Positions 23,211-34,461 of a stretch of 64,000 nucleotides of DNA are shown here, in pieces. The notes below the pieces were generated by a model. It did not search any database, was not told the DNA's origin, and saw only the letters and a list, made by a program, of their open reading frames with translations. The position numbers were made by a program, and so were the translations under genes. The stretch covers positions 1 to 64,000 of the forward strand of contig JAGFNQ010009432.1 of NCBI GenBank assembly GCA_024364735.1, in the 5' to 3' direction. This DNA is from Boesenbergia rotunda. Taxonomy: Eukaryota; Streptophyta; Magnoliopsida; Zingiberales; Zingiberaceae. Position 1 is the stretch's first letter. Each line of letters begins with the position of its first letter.

Positions 23211-24037
23211 TCAATTGTTAATTTCTTTACTCCTTTATGCAGAGCACTTCACCATGAGCTTGATTTCCAAAACTGGACTGACCAGTTTATGCTGAACTGT
23301 CAGTTTATGATTTCTGCGTAGCATAAGTCTTGTTTTTTGCACATAAGTTTGAACATTTGAGTATCAAGTTTGTTTCAAATCCTTATTTTGTATCAAGTCT
23401 TTATTCCTAAAATTGGGTTTATAATCTTGCATTAGCTTCAACTTAAGATTGCAGCCTTGTTTAGATGCACTTGCTTAGCATTTGGATTGCGCTTAGGATC
23501 AATTTGGCTTTTCACATTCAGTTTAGTGCAATAGTAGACTAAGTTTTCCCTTGGTTGAGTTGTTGATTGCCATCACTTCGTTTAGCTTATTAGCTAAGTT
23601 GCTTTATTTTCTTTGTGTTTTCATTTCAATTGCAACCCAAAACCCAAATTTGATTTGAAACCCTAAATTCACAAACGACACATAAACACAAGCTCGAATC
23701 ATACCACATCAACTAGCCCTAGGAAAAATACGACCTGTGACCCCTTTACTACGTTTTCATACTTTGATTGCAAAAAGGGTTTCCATCATTTATAAATATC
23801 TAAATTTGAGACCCACTTTCATGACAGCCAATTTTAGGTCCATCAACGTACTGACCCAGGGGGGTCTGGAACCAAGTAAATAAATCCCGCGTGTCTGCTG
23901 TGTTGTTATTCCTTTTTTTGTTTTACTTTTCCACTGCACTAACGCTATGAGTCTAGAACGATCGAAAGCTTTCCGCGAGATGATTTTCACGATCGATATT
24001 CACCCCCCCCCTCTATTGACGGTACTGGTCCTACAAG

Positions 24038-24050
24038 TGGTATCAGAGCC
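24038..24050 (+). other. Primer-binding site of E1
   Basis: TGGTATCAGAGCC two bases after the 5' LTR end, complementary to initiator-Met tRNA. Confidence 0.85.
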
Positions 24051-24143
24051 AGACCGCTCTTCACCGGAATAACCGCCGACGAAGCAACGACGCCAGGAGT
24101 TGAGGGGGAGCCTCAGGGTGAATCAGGTATATTTTAATTATAA

Positions 24144-25036
24144 ATGTCAAATTTTAAATTTCATATAATATGTTTCAAGTGCAGGGAGAGAGGGCACTAT
24201 AAAAATCAGTGCCCTACTCATAAGACTCGTACTTCACCGGTGGCAAAGGAGGCACCAGCGCCAGGAGTCCGGATGAACAAGGACCACATCAAATGCTTCA
24301 AATGTGGAAAATACGGGCATTACAAAAATAAGTGTCCGGCAAAGATACGCAGAATTTACGTTCCAAAAGTGATTCAAATTCCTGCACTATCCTATATAGA
24401 TAGGTTAGATAATTTTTCTGATAAAGTAGAATTTTTACATAGTCAAATAAATTTTTTACATGACATAATTCTTTAATTATCAATATCAATGCAATAATTT
24501 GTAAAATTAATTCTCATAATTTTAATCCTGAAATTAATTCTGATAGTTTTAATCCTGAAATTAAATCTGATAATTTTACCGTTATTTCTGAATTTAAATC
24601 TGAAATTAATTTTGAATTTAAATCTGAAATTAATTTTGAACTTATATTTGAAATAAATTCTGATAAAATTATCTCTAAGATTAATTCTAAATTTGAAAAA
24701 CCTTTAGATAATTATGAATTCAAATTTGAAAATCCGTTGGATAAATCTGAATTCAAATTTGAAAATCCTAAGGATAATTCAGAATTCAAATTTGAAAATC
24801 TTAAGGATAATTCTAAGGATTCTAAGGATAATTTTGAGGATAGTGGAGATAATGTCTCTTTAGATTATAATTTAATTATTCCCTTAGATAATCCTGAAAA
24901 ATTAACTAGCGACCCATTTTACTCCACCTACTTTGAGGATATTGAAAGATCTAATTTTGAGGAGGAGATGGAATTTACTAAGATAATGGACATAGTTAAT
25001 AAAAACTACACGACTCAAATAAACCAGAATTATTAG
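24144..25036 (+). pseudogene. Double zinc-knuckle and repeat protein of E1 (one frameshift)
   Basis: Function unknown; probably a gag derivative that binds RNA. ATG 24144 starts MSNFKFHIICFKC. Two CCHC knuckles follow, CFKCRERGHYKNQC (24171-24212) and CFKCGKYGHYKNKC (24294-24335). The first frame stops at 24474-24476. The second frame, open from about 24458 to 25036, continues with Asn/Asp/Ser/Lys-rich repeats (EFKFENPKDNS type) and a C-terminus with YSTYFEDIERSNFEEEMEF. Element M encodes the same order of parts, so one frameshift near 24460-24480 probably broke a single protein here. No UBN2 capsid-type domain lies between the primer site and the knuckles, unlike N, Z, S1 and C. Confidence 0.7.
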
Positions 25037-25129
25037 AAAAACTTGAAAAGAAAAACAAGAAATAGTAGACGAGTCAGAAATTTTTGGAATAATGAAAATT
25101 ATGAACTTAAACCCGCAACTGTTAATTAA

Positions 25130-25850
25130 TCATTTCAACCTTAATTATTCAAATCTTAATTAATTCAAATAAATTCAATTAAATCTTAATTAAATCATAT
25201 TCAAATTAATTCAATTAAATCATAATTAAATCAAATTCAAAATAATTCAATTAAATCTTAATTAATTAAATCATAATTAAATCAAATTCAAATTAATTCA
25301 ATTAAATCTTAATTAATTCAAATTAATTCAATTAAATCTTAATTAATTAAAATTAATTCAATTAAATCTTAATTAAATCAAATTCAAATTAATTTAATTA
25401 AATCTTAATTAATTCAATTAAATCTTAATTAAATCAAATTCAAATTAATTCAATTAAATCTTAATTAATTCAAATTAATTCAATTAAATCTTAATTAATT
25501 CAAATTAAATCAATTAAATCTTAACTTAATCAAATTCAAATTAATTCAATTAAATCTTAATTAATTCAAATTAATTCAATTAAATCTTAACTTAATCAAA
25601 TTCAAATTAATTCTAATTAATTCAATTAAATCTTAATTAAATCAAATTCTAATTAATTCTAATTAATTCAATTAAATGTTAATAACTCAAATTAATTCGT
25701 AATTAAATCAATTAATCTTTAATTAATTCTTATTTAATCCAATTAAATTAATTTGTATTCAAATTAATTAAATCCCAATCAATTCTTAATTAATTCAATT
25801 AATTCTTAAATAACTTAAACTCAAACTAAATAAAATCTTACCCAAACCGC
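25130..25850. repeat. AT-rich tandem tract in E1
   Basis: About 700 bp built from a loose 20-bp word, AATTAATTCAATTAAATCTT, and shorter variants. M has a tract at the matching position (35040-35935) made of a different 22-bp word. Confidence 0.85.
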
Positions 25851-26089
25851 AACAATTAAGTTAATAAAATTAAATATGTCAATGTGGGTTGGCATATTCG
25901 CGGGTTCACACGACATATATCAAATTGGGAATTTGATACATTATTAGAAACTTAAATTAAATGATTTGAATTGTTTGACTCATGCATAACTATCATGTCA
26001 TGCATCTGCTATTTTCTTTAATATATGTCATGTCATTCATGTTTAATTTGATGCATAAATTAGAACGGTTATAGGAAAAAGAATAATTG

Positions 26090-26424
26090 AAACTTGATCA
26101 ACCTAGTATTAGGTGGAGGTGAGATGATGGTACGTTAGGGAAGCCTTTTTGGTGGAACTAGCCGAAGCTACCGATCCAAAATCTAAATTAGTTAGACCAA
26201 AATCTTTCAAGAAGTAACATGAAGATGAATTTTCTATAAAAGGCTTTGTCAAGGAAAGGGTTGATGATCCAATAAGGCTACGGCCAAAGAAGATCTAGTG
26301 CCTCGCCAATACCTGGAAGCCAATTACTGAAAATCAAATTCACTTTACTATTGCTACATTTGAATCTAGCACATGTTTCAATTAAATCTTAGATTTAATA
26401 ATAAATTAAAGAAAATGATTCAAG
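26090..26424 (+). other. Conserved noncoding block in E1
   Basis: Contains CCTAGTATTAGG, GGTACGTTAGGGAAGCC, GGAACTAGCCGAAGCTACC and CTCGCCAATACCTGGAAGCC. The same ordered words occur in M (34560-34810, -), N (46080-46330, -) and C (63225-63510; partly 9307-9470). In C they sit between gag and pol. Confidence 0.75.
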
Positions 26425-26490
26425 CATCTCACAATACACCCATAAGGCAACCATGCTTGCTGTATTGATACATCTAGAATGGGTGAGATG
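26425..26490 (+). other. Hairpin d of E1
   Basis: CATCTCAC (26425-26432) pairs with GTGAGATG (26483-26490). An inner stem, CAATACA/TGTATTG, is possible, and the loop contains CCATGCTTG. The reverse-strand equivalent in M is at 34396-34461. Confidence 0.65.
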
Positions 26491-26657
26491 TTAAGGATTA
26501 ATAAATTGAAAGATTATTTTTCAAAATTGTTAGAATATTTTTCTAAAAATATACTTTCAAAATAGTTCTTTAACATAATAATGTTTTTATGGAATTCATG
26601 CTTGTCTGATTGATTATATATTATATGTTTTCAAAAATTATATCCTTTTAAAAATTT

Positions 26658-26733
26658 GTTTGACTCACACAATTAGACACAAGCCTTCTAGGACAACACT
26701 AAAGTTCCTTAAGGCACTTAAATAGAGTCAAAC
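26658..26733 (+). other. Second hairpin of E1
   Basis: GTTTGACTC (26658-26666) and GAGTCAAAC (26725-26733) form a perfect 9-bp stem in the place where C and N have the TGTCTCAC/GTGAGACA stem. The M equivalent is 34139-34214. Confidence 0.6.
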
Positions 26734-26734
26734 G

Positions 26735-28040
26735 GTGTTGGGTACAGGGGGAGTGGTTTATTCCTTTAATTTTCTTTCAAAATGTCTTTTAAAAAATCAC
26801 TGTCTTTTAAAATGCTTTTCGAAAACTGTGCTTTAAATACTATGTCTTATGATTTTCGTAAACTATATCTAACAAATTACCTTTATTTCAAAATATGTTT
26901 CGGAATTTCAAAATAAGTTCTAAAATTGTGCCTATGTCTTTTGATTTTGATAAACCCTAAAGACACAGAGGAAGGTCCACTTAATGATCTACAAGGACTC
27001 CAAGGATGTGTCAGATTTAGGGGGAGTCTAAATCAAAAAGAAATTATTTTTAATAAGTATTATCTTTGACAATTTATTAGATAATTCCTTTGATCTGAAT
27101 CAAACCCTAAAGACTTAGAGGAAGATTACTTGTGGTCAATAAGCTTCCTAGGACTGGGTCAAGTTTAGGGGGAGGTCAAATTAAAAAAATTATTTAATAA
27201 CGTGTTTTCATGAACTATATCTTCAAAATCTTGCTGAAAACATAAGTCTTTCAAAATACTATTATTCTATTTTTCAGAATTTTTGTGGCTTATGAAATTG
27301 TTTTAGAAATAATGTTTACTTGAGTTTGGAAAATTTTTCCAGGACACTTAGGAAAATGTCCTTGTAGTCAACAAGGTTTCCTAGGATTGTGTCAGACTAG
27401 AAGATAGACCTAGTCAAGTAAAATATTGTGTTTTAAAATTAAAGCTTTTTCAAAAGTATTTGAAATGTTTAAAAATATACTAGCATATATTTTCAAAGTA
27501 CTATCATTCTTTTTGGATTATTAAAATTCTATTTAAAAAATAATATTTACTTGAGTTTGAAGAATTTCCAGGACACTTAGGAAAATGTCCTTGTAGTTAA
27601 CAAGGTTTCCTAGGATTGTGTCAGACTGGAAAAGAAACCTAGTCAAGTAAAATATTATGTTTTCAAAGCCTAATCTTTTTCAAAAAGTACTTAATTTTTC
27701 AAAAATTTAATTTTTTCAAAAGTACTTAATTTTTCAAAGCTCAGTACTTGCAAAATATGCATAATATTTTTCAACAATTACTTATATTTTCCAAAATTAC
27801 AAATATTTTTCAAAAATGCATAATATCTTTTAAAGTTACTTATATTTTTCAAAAATTACACTACGTATTTTCAAAAAGAACCAAAGGTTTCCATTGTTGG
27901 TGCAAGTATTTTTGGTTTTTTTATGTATGACAAAGGGGGAGAGTGAGAGCTTAAGTTAGAAAATTTTTTATTTCTTTCCAAAGGATCAATGAAAATCAAA
28001 GTGTTTTTCAAAAAGGGGGAGAGCAAAGGTTAGAAATTAA
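26735..28040 (+). other. E1 3' noncoding region with repeated short hairpins
   Basis: No ORF supported. Purine tracts GGGGGAG recur (near 26747, 27020, 27168, 27933 and 28016). Two related copies of a block of about 110 bp (27318-27420 and 27550-27650) each carry AGGACA..TGTCCT (27341-27362, 27570-27591) and a CTTGTAGT..ACAAGG stem. Similar blocks occur in M (33330-33600) and N (44490-44580). Confidence 0.7.
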
Positions 28041-28271
28041 GAGGGCGTTTGGTTTGTATTTTTCAGTCTGTTTTCCATTTTCATTTTCTAAAGAAAATGT
28101 GGTTTTCTGAAAAACATGTTTGGTTTGCATTTTCCAGCTTTATTTTTCAGAAAAAAACATAGTGTTTTCTGGAAAACTGGAGAATGAAAAAAAGTCATTT
28201 TCCAGAAAATTAGAAAATGCAGTTTTCTGGAAAATGAAAATGAAAAATGGAACAAACCAAACGCCCCCTAA
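28038..28271. mobile_element. Tourist-like MITE (PIF/Harbinger type)
   Basis: The element is 28041-28268 (228 bp) with terminal inverted repeats of the form GRGGGCGTTTGGTTTG and target duplication TAA (28038-28040, 28269-28271). It has no coding capacity and an AAAATG/CATTTT-rich interior that folds back on itself. TIR and 3-bp TWA duplication fit the Tourist/PIF-Harbinger group. It is missing from the matching place in sister element M. Confidence 0.8.
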
Positions 28272-28403
28272 TTTTTTTCCTATTTTTCCTAGAGGATCAA
28301 AAATGAATTTTCAAAACTTAGATCATTTTTTTTCATTTGATCCAAAGAGTTAAGGCTTAGCCCTTTCAACCAATCTAACTTAAGATATTGTCAAACATCA
28401 AAC

Positions 28404-28413
28404 AGGGGGAGAT
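28404..28413 (+). other. Polypurine tract of E1
   Basis: AGGGGGAGAT immediately before the 3' LTR start TGTTGGTGC. Confidence 0.75.
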
Positions 28414-28585
28414 TGTTGGTGCAAGTTGCATCAGTGATGTCCTCCTCTAATTGTTTTAATGTTTGACAATATACTTAAGTCAGTGATACATTAAACAAGA
28501 GAAGGGGAGTTAAGAGAGGAGTAACCAAAGTGGAAGAAAAGCCCTAGTTAATCTAGGCACTAAGACCTGGTGAGTGAAGCTGGGC

Positions 28586-30483
28586 ACTAATGTAGGGTTT
28601 TTCGGGCCGCGAAAATCGCTTTTTCGCGTCGCGGAAACCCCGAAAGTCCCAATAGAAAGGATCCGAGCGAAGAAAACCATTTCAAAAATTTACGAGTGCT
28701 CGTTTACATGCTTCAAAACCGATCTACAACCTAGATCTATTAGAGAATGGAAAAACTACCTTCGATGCGTGCCCCGCAATTCCCGCTCGCTCCTCGGTTG
28801 GTGTCGGATCTCAAGGATGCAAAGTAGCAACCCTCTAGAAGTATCCACACAAGCAAGAGAGTGGAGAGGAGAGCCCAAAAGTGTGCTAGCACTTGCTTGG
28901 GGTCTCGGCCACAAGAGAGGAGAGGGAGAGCCAAAACCAAAAATTGAGTTGGGAGAAAAATCAATCACACACAAAAAACCTCATATTGTGTGTATAAGTG
29001 GCCGGCCACCATCTTAGGTAACCCCTCATTTGAATTCAAAATTCAAATGGGGAGGTTACTTAGCCTTGATGATGATGCCAAGTCATCACTTGGTCAAGTC
29101 AAGGTGATGTGGCTTGAATCAAGTCAAACTTGCCTCTTATGGACTTTCCATATTTAGCCAAAGTCAAACTTTGACTTCATTATTCTCCCATGATTAGATT
29201 CATCCAACACTTGGATCAAACTTGAGTCCAACTCAAGTTGTCTAATTTGAGTCAAGTCAAACTTGCCTTTTATGGACTTTCCATATTTAGCCAAAGTCAA
29301 ACTTTGACTTCATTATTCTCCCATGATTAGATTCATCCAACACTTGGATCAAACTCGAGTCCAACTCAAGTTGTCTAATTTGAGTCAAGTCAAACTTGCC
29401 TTTTATGGACTTTCCATATTTAGCCAAAGTCAAACTTTGACTTCATTACTCTCGGTCCATCATATGGACTTATTCTCCATCTATTGCTCTATGTGTGTGA
29501 CCCTATAGGTTCTTGTAACGTTGGCAATGCCCTTAAACCTATTTAAGGACATAAGCAATGAGAGGTATCTAGCAACACATCATTGCTACCCAAGTTACAA
29601 GAATATCGAGATCCAACATCACCATTGTGACTAATAATTGTGACCATCACAATATGTGACAACGTCCTTCTATCCTCGATATCTAGATTGATCTTTCATG
29701 AGGCATAGACCGTGTCATCCTCAAATCAATCTATGTGTCTTGAACTCCAAGTAGACTCACTATAATCAAATAAGCTCAATATTTCATATTGCCTTATTTG
29801 GGCATGGCTATGCACTTAGTGATCTCACTCTATCAAGACTATGATATCTCTCCCGTCATATAGGAGGGATAGATCCCATCTACATCACTCACATCCCTCC
29901 GCATAATTTGTTACATACCCAGTAATCGCCTTTATAGTCCACCCAGTTACGGGTGACGTTTGACGAAACCAAAGTACATAACTCCTTATGTAGGGAACTA
30001 TGGTGACTTCAGGTCTAAGGACTAATAGTCATACTAATAGTCACATGAGAAAGTATATGACACTCATATAACGATCCATGATACTTTCTCATGGCGGGCC
30101 ATTCAGTATACATTCTCTAATGTATACCCATGTGTCAACTTGATATCTCATATCCATGACTTGTGAGATCAAGTCATCATGTTGACCTACATGCTAGTCT
30201 CTATGCATTAACATTGTCCTTGAATGTTAATACTTGACTAGGAATAATTAAGAGTAGTGTTCTCTATATCATCTCACTATCGATTCAACTAATCGATTGA
30301 TATAGATAAGAACCTTCTACTCAAGGACGTTATTATACTAAGTTATTTGGCACCAATACACATAAGTACAATAACCATAAGAAATGCCTTTATATATAAG
30401 AAATATATATACAAGAATATGATACAATGAGTCCAAAAAGTAATCATCATATGATTGGCTCTAGGGCTCTCACTAACAACTAA
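28586..30483 (-). mobile_element. Solo LTR P
   Basis: The element is 28591-30478 (1888 bp); on the minus strand it starts TGTTAGTGAGAGCC and ends AAACCCTACA. Exact target duplication ACTAA at 28586-28590 and 30479-30483. It has no primer site and no coding domain. Family not identified. The 5'-proximal half on the plus strand contains 133-bp tandem repeats. Confidence 0.8.
29121..29440. repeat. 133-bp tandem repeat in P
   Basis: AAGTCAAACTTGCC recurs at 29121, 29254 and 29387, an exact 133-bp period, with two full units and a partial third. Each unit includes AAAGTCAAACTTTGACTT, itself an inverted repeat. Confidence 0.85.
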
Positions 30484-31460
30484 GACCTGGTGAGTGAAGT
30501 TGGGCACTAAGTCCTGGCAAAGGGCTGGGCACCGAAGACCTTCTCGGAAGGTGGGCACTATGTCCTGGTCGAGGACTGGGCAAGAAGACCTGGCTGAGGG
30601 TTGGGCACTGAAGTCCTGGTCGAGGACTGGGCAAGAAGACCTGGCCGAGGGTTGGGCACCGAAGTCCTAGACATAGGGTTTGGGCATGAAGTCTTGGTCC
30701 GAGGGATTGAGCAACTTAGCTGAGCAATGACTAAGGACAGAAGTAGAGACGGGTCAGGGTTTGGACGTCTCGAGATCTGAGAGTATCGGAAGCTAAGCAA
30801 AAGTCCACCCGAAGGACTGGGTGGCAACCGGCTCCTGAAAGGAGTAGGTGAATTCTCGGGGGTGGGAACTTGCGTCGGTTTGACCTAGGGTTTCGTGGAA
30901 ATCCGAAGACAGAACCAAGTCCTTAAGGCTAATATTGTGTGTATATTTACTTTGTATTTTTGTATCTTGCAGGTGTAGGACCGGTGTCGTTGATAGAGGG
31001 GGCGGGGGGGGGGGTGAATATCGACCGTGAAAATTACTCGCGGAAACTTCGTTCATAAAACTATTCAGATCGTTAGTGCAGCGGAAAATAAAAACAAACA
31101 GAACACAGGTACACAGCGGATTTTTACTTGGTTCCCGACCCCCACAGGGTCAGTACATCCAAGGCCTATGCACGGGAACGCCCGTCCACTATTGGTCTCC
31201 TTTTCGGACTTTCCGGAGGCGGAGAAACCTGACTTACAGTGCAGTATTACAAGCAATAATATAGAAATTTAAATACAGTAATTAAAAAGCAAACCAACGA
31301 GACAAAGTTTCAAGCTCGGCCGATCTGGACCTCCGAAGTGCCGCGCACCTCCTCCTGGAGCCTCCCGATCGTAGAGCCTCATTTCTAGTGTGTTGCCGTT
31401 GGTCAGAATGATTAGAACAGTACTTGGAAGTTGTGTCTGAAGCAGAGGGGTCGAGGCCCC

Positions 31461-31467
31461 TTATATA
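31461..31467 (-). promoter_or_regulatory. TATA box of M 3' LTR
   Basis: TATATAA on the minus strand followed by GGGGCCTCGACCCC. The 5' LTR copy is at 37615-37621. GGCGCC palindromes lie directly upstream. Confidence 0.65.
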
Positions 31468-31630
31468 GGCCTCCTGGGGGCGCCCCGGAAGACTCGGTCA
31501 ACTCTTATCCTTGCGCCTACTTCGTTGCAGGTGATAAGACCTTTGACCAGGGCACCCCGGATGTCCCGGGCGCCCCCGTGAGGGCTTATCCTGTGTTCTG
31601 GCTTCGAAACAGTAAAACAACTACTAATCT

Positions 31631-31712
31631 GGGCGCCCCGGACGCTCCGGGCGCCCCGGACGCTCCGGGCGCCCCGGACGCTCCGGGCGCCCCGGACGCT
31701 CCGAGCGCCCCG
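31631..31712. repeat. 18-bp GC-rich tandem in M 3' LTR
   Basis: Four copies of GGGCGCCCCGGACGCTCC followed by a variant partial copy. The 5' LTR has a single unit at the same place (near 37803), so the tandem expanded in one LTR only. Confidence 0.9.
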
Positions 31713-32159
31713 GTTGACACCTGTTCTGCATACACACATTTGCTGCATGTATTAGTACTGCCTGGGGGCGCCCCCCTTGCTGGGGGCGCCCTGGTTGCAT
31801 GGGGGCGCCCCCCTTGCTGGGGGCGCCCCCCTTAAAGCCTGCAAACCTAGTTTACCTGCTTTGTCTCCGGTTCTTGATACCTGCAAGATACACAAACACA
31901 AAGCATGGATACATATAATGTTAGCCTTAGGGACTTGGTTCTGACTTCGGATTGCACGAAACCCTAGGTCAAACCGGCACGAGTTCCTATCCCCGAGAAC
32001 TCGCCCTTCACCTACTCCTTTCAGGAGACGGTTGCCACCCTGTCCTTCGGGTGGACTTTTACTTAGCTTCCGATACTCCCGGACCTCGAGACACCCAAAC
32101 CCTGACCCGTCTCTACCCCTGTCCTTAGTCATCGCTCAGCTAAGTTGCTCAGTCCCTTG

Positions 32160-32615
32160 GACCAAGACTTTATTACCTAGCAGCCCTTCGCCAGGTGCCT
32201 AGCAGTCCTTCGCCAGGTCTTCAATCCCTAGCAACCCTTCGCTAGGTCTTCTATGCCTAGTAGTCCTTCACTAGGTGCCTAGCTGCCCTTCGCTAGGTCT
32301 TAGGGTTACGATACCTAGCAGCCCTTCGCTAGGTGCCTAACAGCCCTTCGTTAGGTCTTCATTCCCTAGCAACCCTTCGCTAGGTGCCTAGCAGCCCTTC
32401 GCTAGGTCTTGGGGTTTCGATACCTAGCAGCCCTTCGCTAGGTGCCTAGCAGCCCTTCGCTAGGACTTGGGGTTTTGATACCTAGCAGCCCTTCGCTAGG
32501 TGCCCAGCAGCCCTTCGTTGGGACTTGGGGTTTTGATACCTAGCAGGCCTTCACTAGGTGCCCAGCAGCCCTTCGCTGGGACTTAGGGTTTCGATGCCTA
32601 GATTAACTAGGACAT
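32160..32615. repeat. Palindromic CTAGC/GCTAG array in M 3' LTR
   Basis: Repeats of CCTAGCAGCCCTTCGCTAGG, a short hairpin with variable stem bases (also CCCAGC..GCTGGG and CCTAAC..GTTAGG). It lies in U3 just inside the LTR start. Repeated palindromes in U3 are a described Sirevirus trait. Confidence 0.85.
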
Positions 32616-34138
32616 TTCTTCAGCTAAGGTTACTTCTCTCTTACTCCCCTTTGTCTATTCAATGTATCACTGACTTAAGTGTATTGTCAAACATTAAAAC
32701 ACTTAAAGAGGAATATTATTGATGCAACTTGCACCAACAATCTCCCCCTTTTTGATGTTTGACAATAACTTAAGTTAGATTGGTTTAAGGGGCTAACTTA
32801 CCATCCTTGGGATCAAACTAAAACATGACCTTAGTTTTGTAAAACATTTTGATCAAATGGTCCTTTAGTAAGAATCCAAAAGAAAATTCTAACTTAAGCA
32901 CACCTCTCCCCCATTGTCATATATCAAAAAACAGAAATACTTACGCCAACAATTAGAGTATTTTGAAAATACTTAGTATAAAATTTTGAAAACATAGCAT
33001 AAAACTAATACTTAAGTATTATGAGCTCAGAAAACTTTAGACAATATTTTGAAAAAAAATGTTGGATTTTTGAAGGTACAAATATTTTGAAGGATGATAA
33101 GTAATTTTTGAAAAATATAAGTACCTTTGAAAATATATTGAATTTTTGAATAATTAAGTACTTTTGGAAAATGCATAACTTTTGAAAGAATGTTATTTTG
33201 GAAAATATAAATGTTATGCCTATTTTGCAAGTACTAACTGTTTTTTCAAAAATAAGTGTTTTATGAAACATAATATTTTTCAAGGTCAAAAAAATGATAG
33301 TACTTTTGAAAACATAATATTTGACTTAACTTGGTTAATTTTCCAGTCTGACACTATCCTGGGATCCCTTGTTGACTACAAGGACATTTTCCTAAGTGTC
33401 CTGGAAGTTTTCCAACCCAAGTAAATATTATAAAAAATTTCATAAGTCACAGAATAATAGGATGTAAGTTAATTTTGAAGAATGTAAAGATTTTACAGTG
33501 ATAATACTTGATTTGGTTTATCTTCCAGTCTGACACAATCATAGGAAACCTTGTTGACTACAAAGACATTTTCCTAAGTGTCCTGGAAGATTTTCCAAAC
33601 TCAAGATATTATTTCAAATTAAAAAAAAATCAGATGAATTTTTGAAAATAATAGTATTTTTTTTTAAATTGATACTATTTTGAAAGAATACTTATGTTTT
33701 CAACAGGATTTGAAAATACCGCGCATGAAAACTTTTGAAATTTTCAATAATTCTTTTAATTTGAGCTCCCCCTAAATTTGACCCAGTCCTGGGAAGTTTG
33801 TTGACCACAAGTACTTTTCCTCTGAGTTTTAAGGTTAGTTCAGATCAAAAGAATAAAATAATTTAAAACTTGTCAGAAAGTTGACTCAGACTCCCCCTAA
33901 ATCTGACACGTCCTAGGAGTCCTTTTAGATCAAGAAGTGGACCTTCCTCTGTGTCTTTAGGGTTTTATCAAAATCAAACAAGACAAAGCACACTTTTAGA
34001 ATGTATTTTGAAATTTTGGAACATACTTAGGGTAATTTATCCCACATAGTTTTCGAAAACATAAGTAATAATGTTTAAAACTCAGTTTTTGAAAAACCGA
34101 AAAAAAAAACGAAAAGCACTCCCCCTGTACCCGATACC

Positions 34139-34214
34139 GTTTGACTCAATCTAAGTGCGTTAAGGAACTTTAGTGTTATTCTAAGAGGCTTGTGTCTAAT
34201 TGAGTGAGTCAAAC
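34139..34214 (-). other. Second hairpin of M
   Basis: GTTTGACTC (34139-34147) and GAGTCAAAC (34206-34214), perfect 9-bp stem, equivalent to 26658-26733 in E1. Confidence 0.6.
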
Positions 34215-34395
34215 AAATTTTTGAAAAGATATATTTTTGAAAAATGTATAATATATATAATCAAACAAACAAGCATGAATTCTATAAAAACATTATTATG
34301 TTGAAGCACTATTTTGAAAATATATTTTTATGAAAATATTCTAATAATTTTGAAAAACAATTTTGAAAAATATTTTTCAATTCATTAGTCCTTAA

Positions 34396-34461
34396 CATCT
34401 CACCCATTTTAGATGTATCAATACAACAAGCATGATTGCCTTATAAGTGTATTGTGAGATG
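34396..34461 (-). other. Hairpin e of M
   Basis: CATCTCAC (34396-34403) and GTGAGATG (34454-34461), equivalent to hairpin d in E1. Confidence 0.65.

Larger units (their letters stand above)
21957..23217. mobile_element. Array T of three large tRNA-like palindromes
   Basis: Three near-perfect palindromes (21962-22289, 22309-22790, 22811-23210) are joined by the 20-bp palindrome ATAAAAAGGCGCCTTTTTAT, making six arms of alternating orientation. Each arm begins TGTARCGA and ends at a tRNA-like core. The array was inserted as one unit into solo LTR O: TCAATTG flanks it at 21957-21963 and 23211-23217. If the leading TG belongs to the element, the duplication is TCAAT and the ends read TGTAGCGA..TCGTTACA. 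No ORF of known type. Nature uncertain: inverted tRNA-derived SINE copies or a foldback transposon. Confidence 0.8.
19609..23850 (+). mobile_element. Solo LTR O, long gypsy-type LTR carrying palindrome array T
   Basis: The element is 19614-23845 (TGATAAGTATC..GTCCATCA) with exact target duplication ACGTA at 19609-19613 and 23846-23850. Without T it is about 2.98 kb. The start sequence is not repeated inside and no primer site or coding domain is seen, so it is read as a solo LTR. The TGATAAG start and length suggest an Athila/Tat/Ogre-like gypsy (inference). Short ORFs inside have no recognisable content. Confidence 0.75.
15575..24035 (+). repeat. E1 5' LTR, interrupted by G and O
   Basis: Pieces 15575-16147, 18840-19613 and 23851-24035 together make one LTR. 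U3 carries repeated inverted motifs (GTCCTGGTCGAGGACTGGGC near 15800-15880) and GGCGCCC palindromes (18970-19290). It ends GGTCCTACA before the primer site. Confidence 0.9.
30974..32739 (-). repeat. M 3' LTR
   Basis: 1766 bp, ends CCTACA/TGTTGG on the minus strand. It is about 157 bp longer than the 5' LTR, mostly from an 18-bp GC-rich tandem (31631-31702) and extra GGGGGCGCCCCC units near 31765-31835. Confidence 0.9.

Noticed and set aside
22592..23321. Several Gly/Pro/Arg-rich ORFs in the palindromes
   Set aside because: They are by-products of GGCGGCCC-type repeats and occur on both strands because the sequence is palindromic.
31431..31835. 134-codon Gly/Ala/Pro-rich ORF, also at 37585-37989
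   Set aside because: It arises from GGCGCC tandem repeats in the M LTR and contains no domain.
32160..32615. CRISPR-like array
   Set aside because: Repeats with short spacers, but units are variable palindromes in an LTR U3 region of a plant element; no spacers of uniform length.
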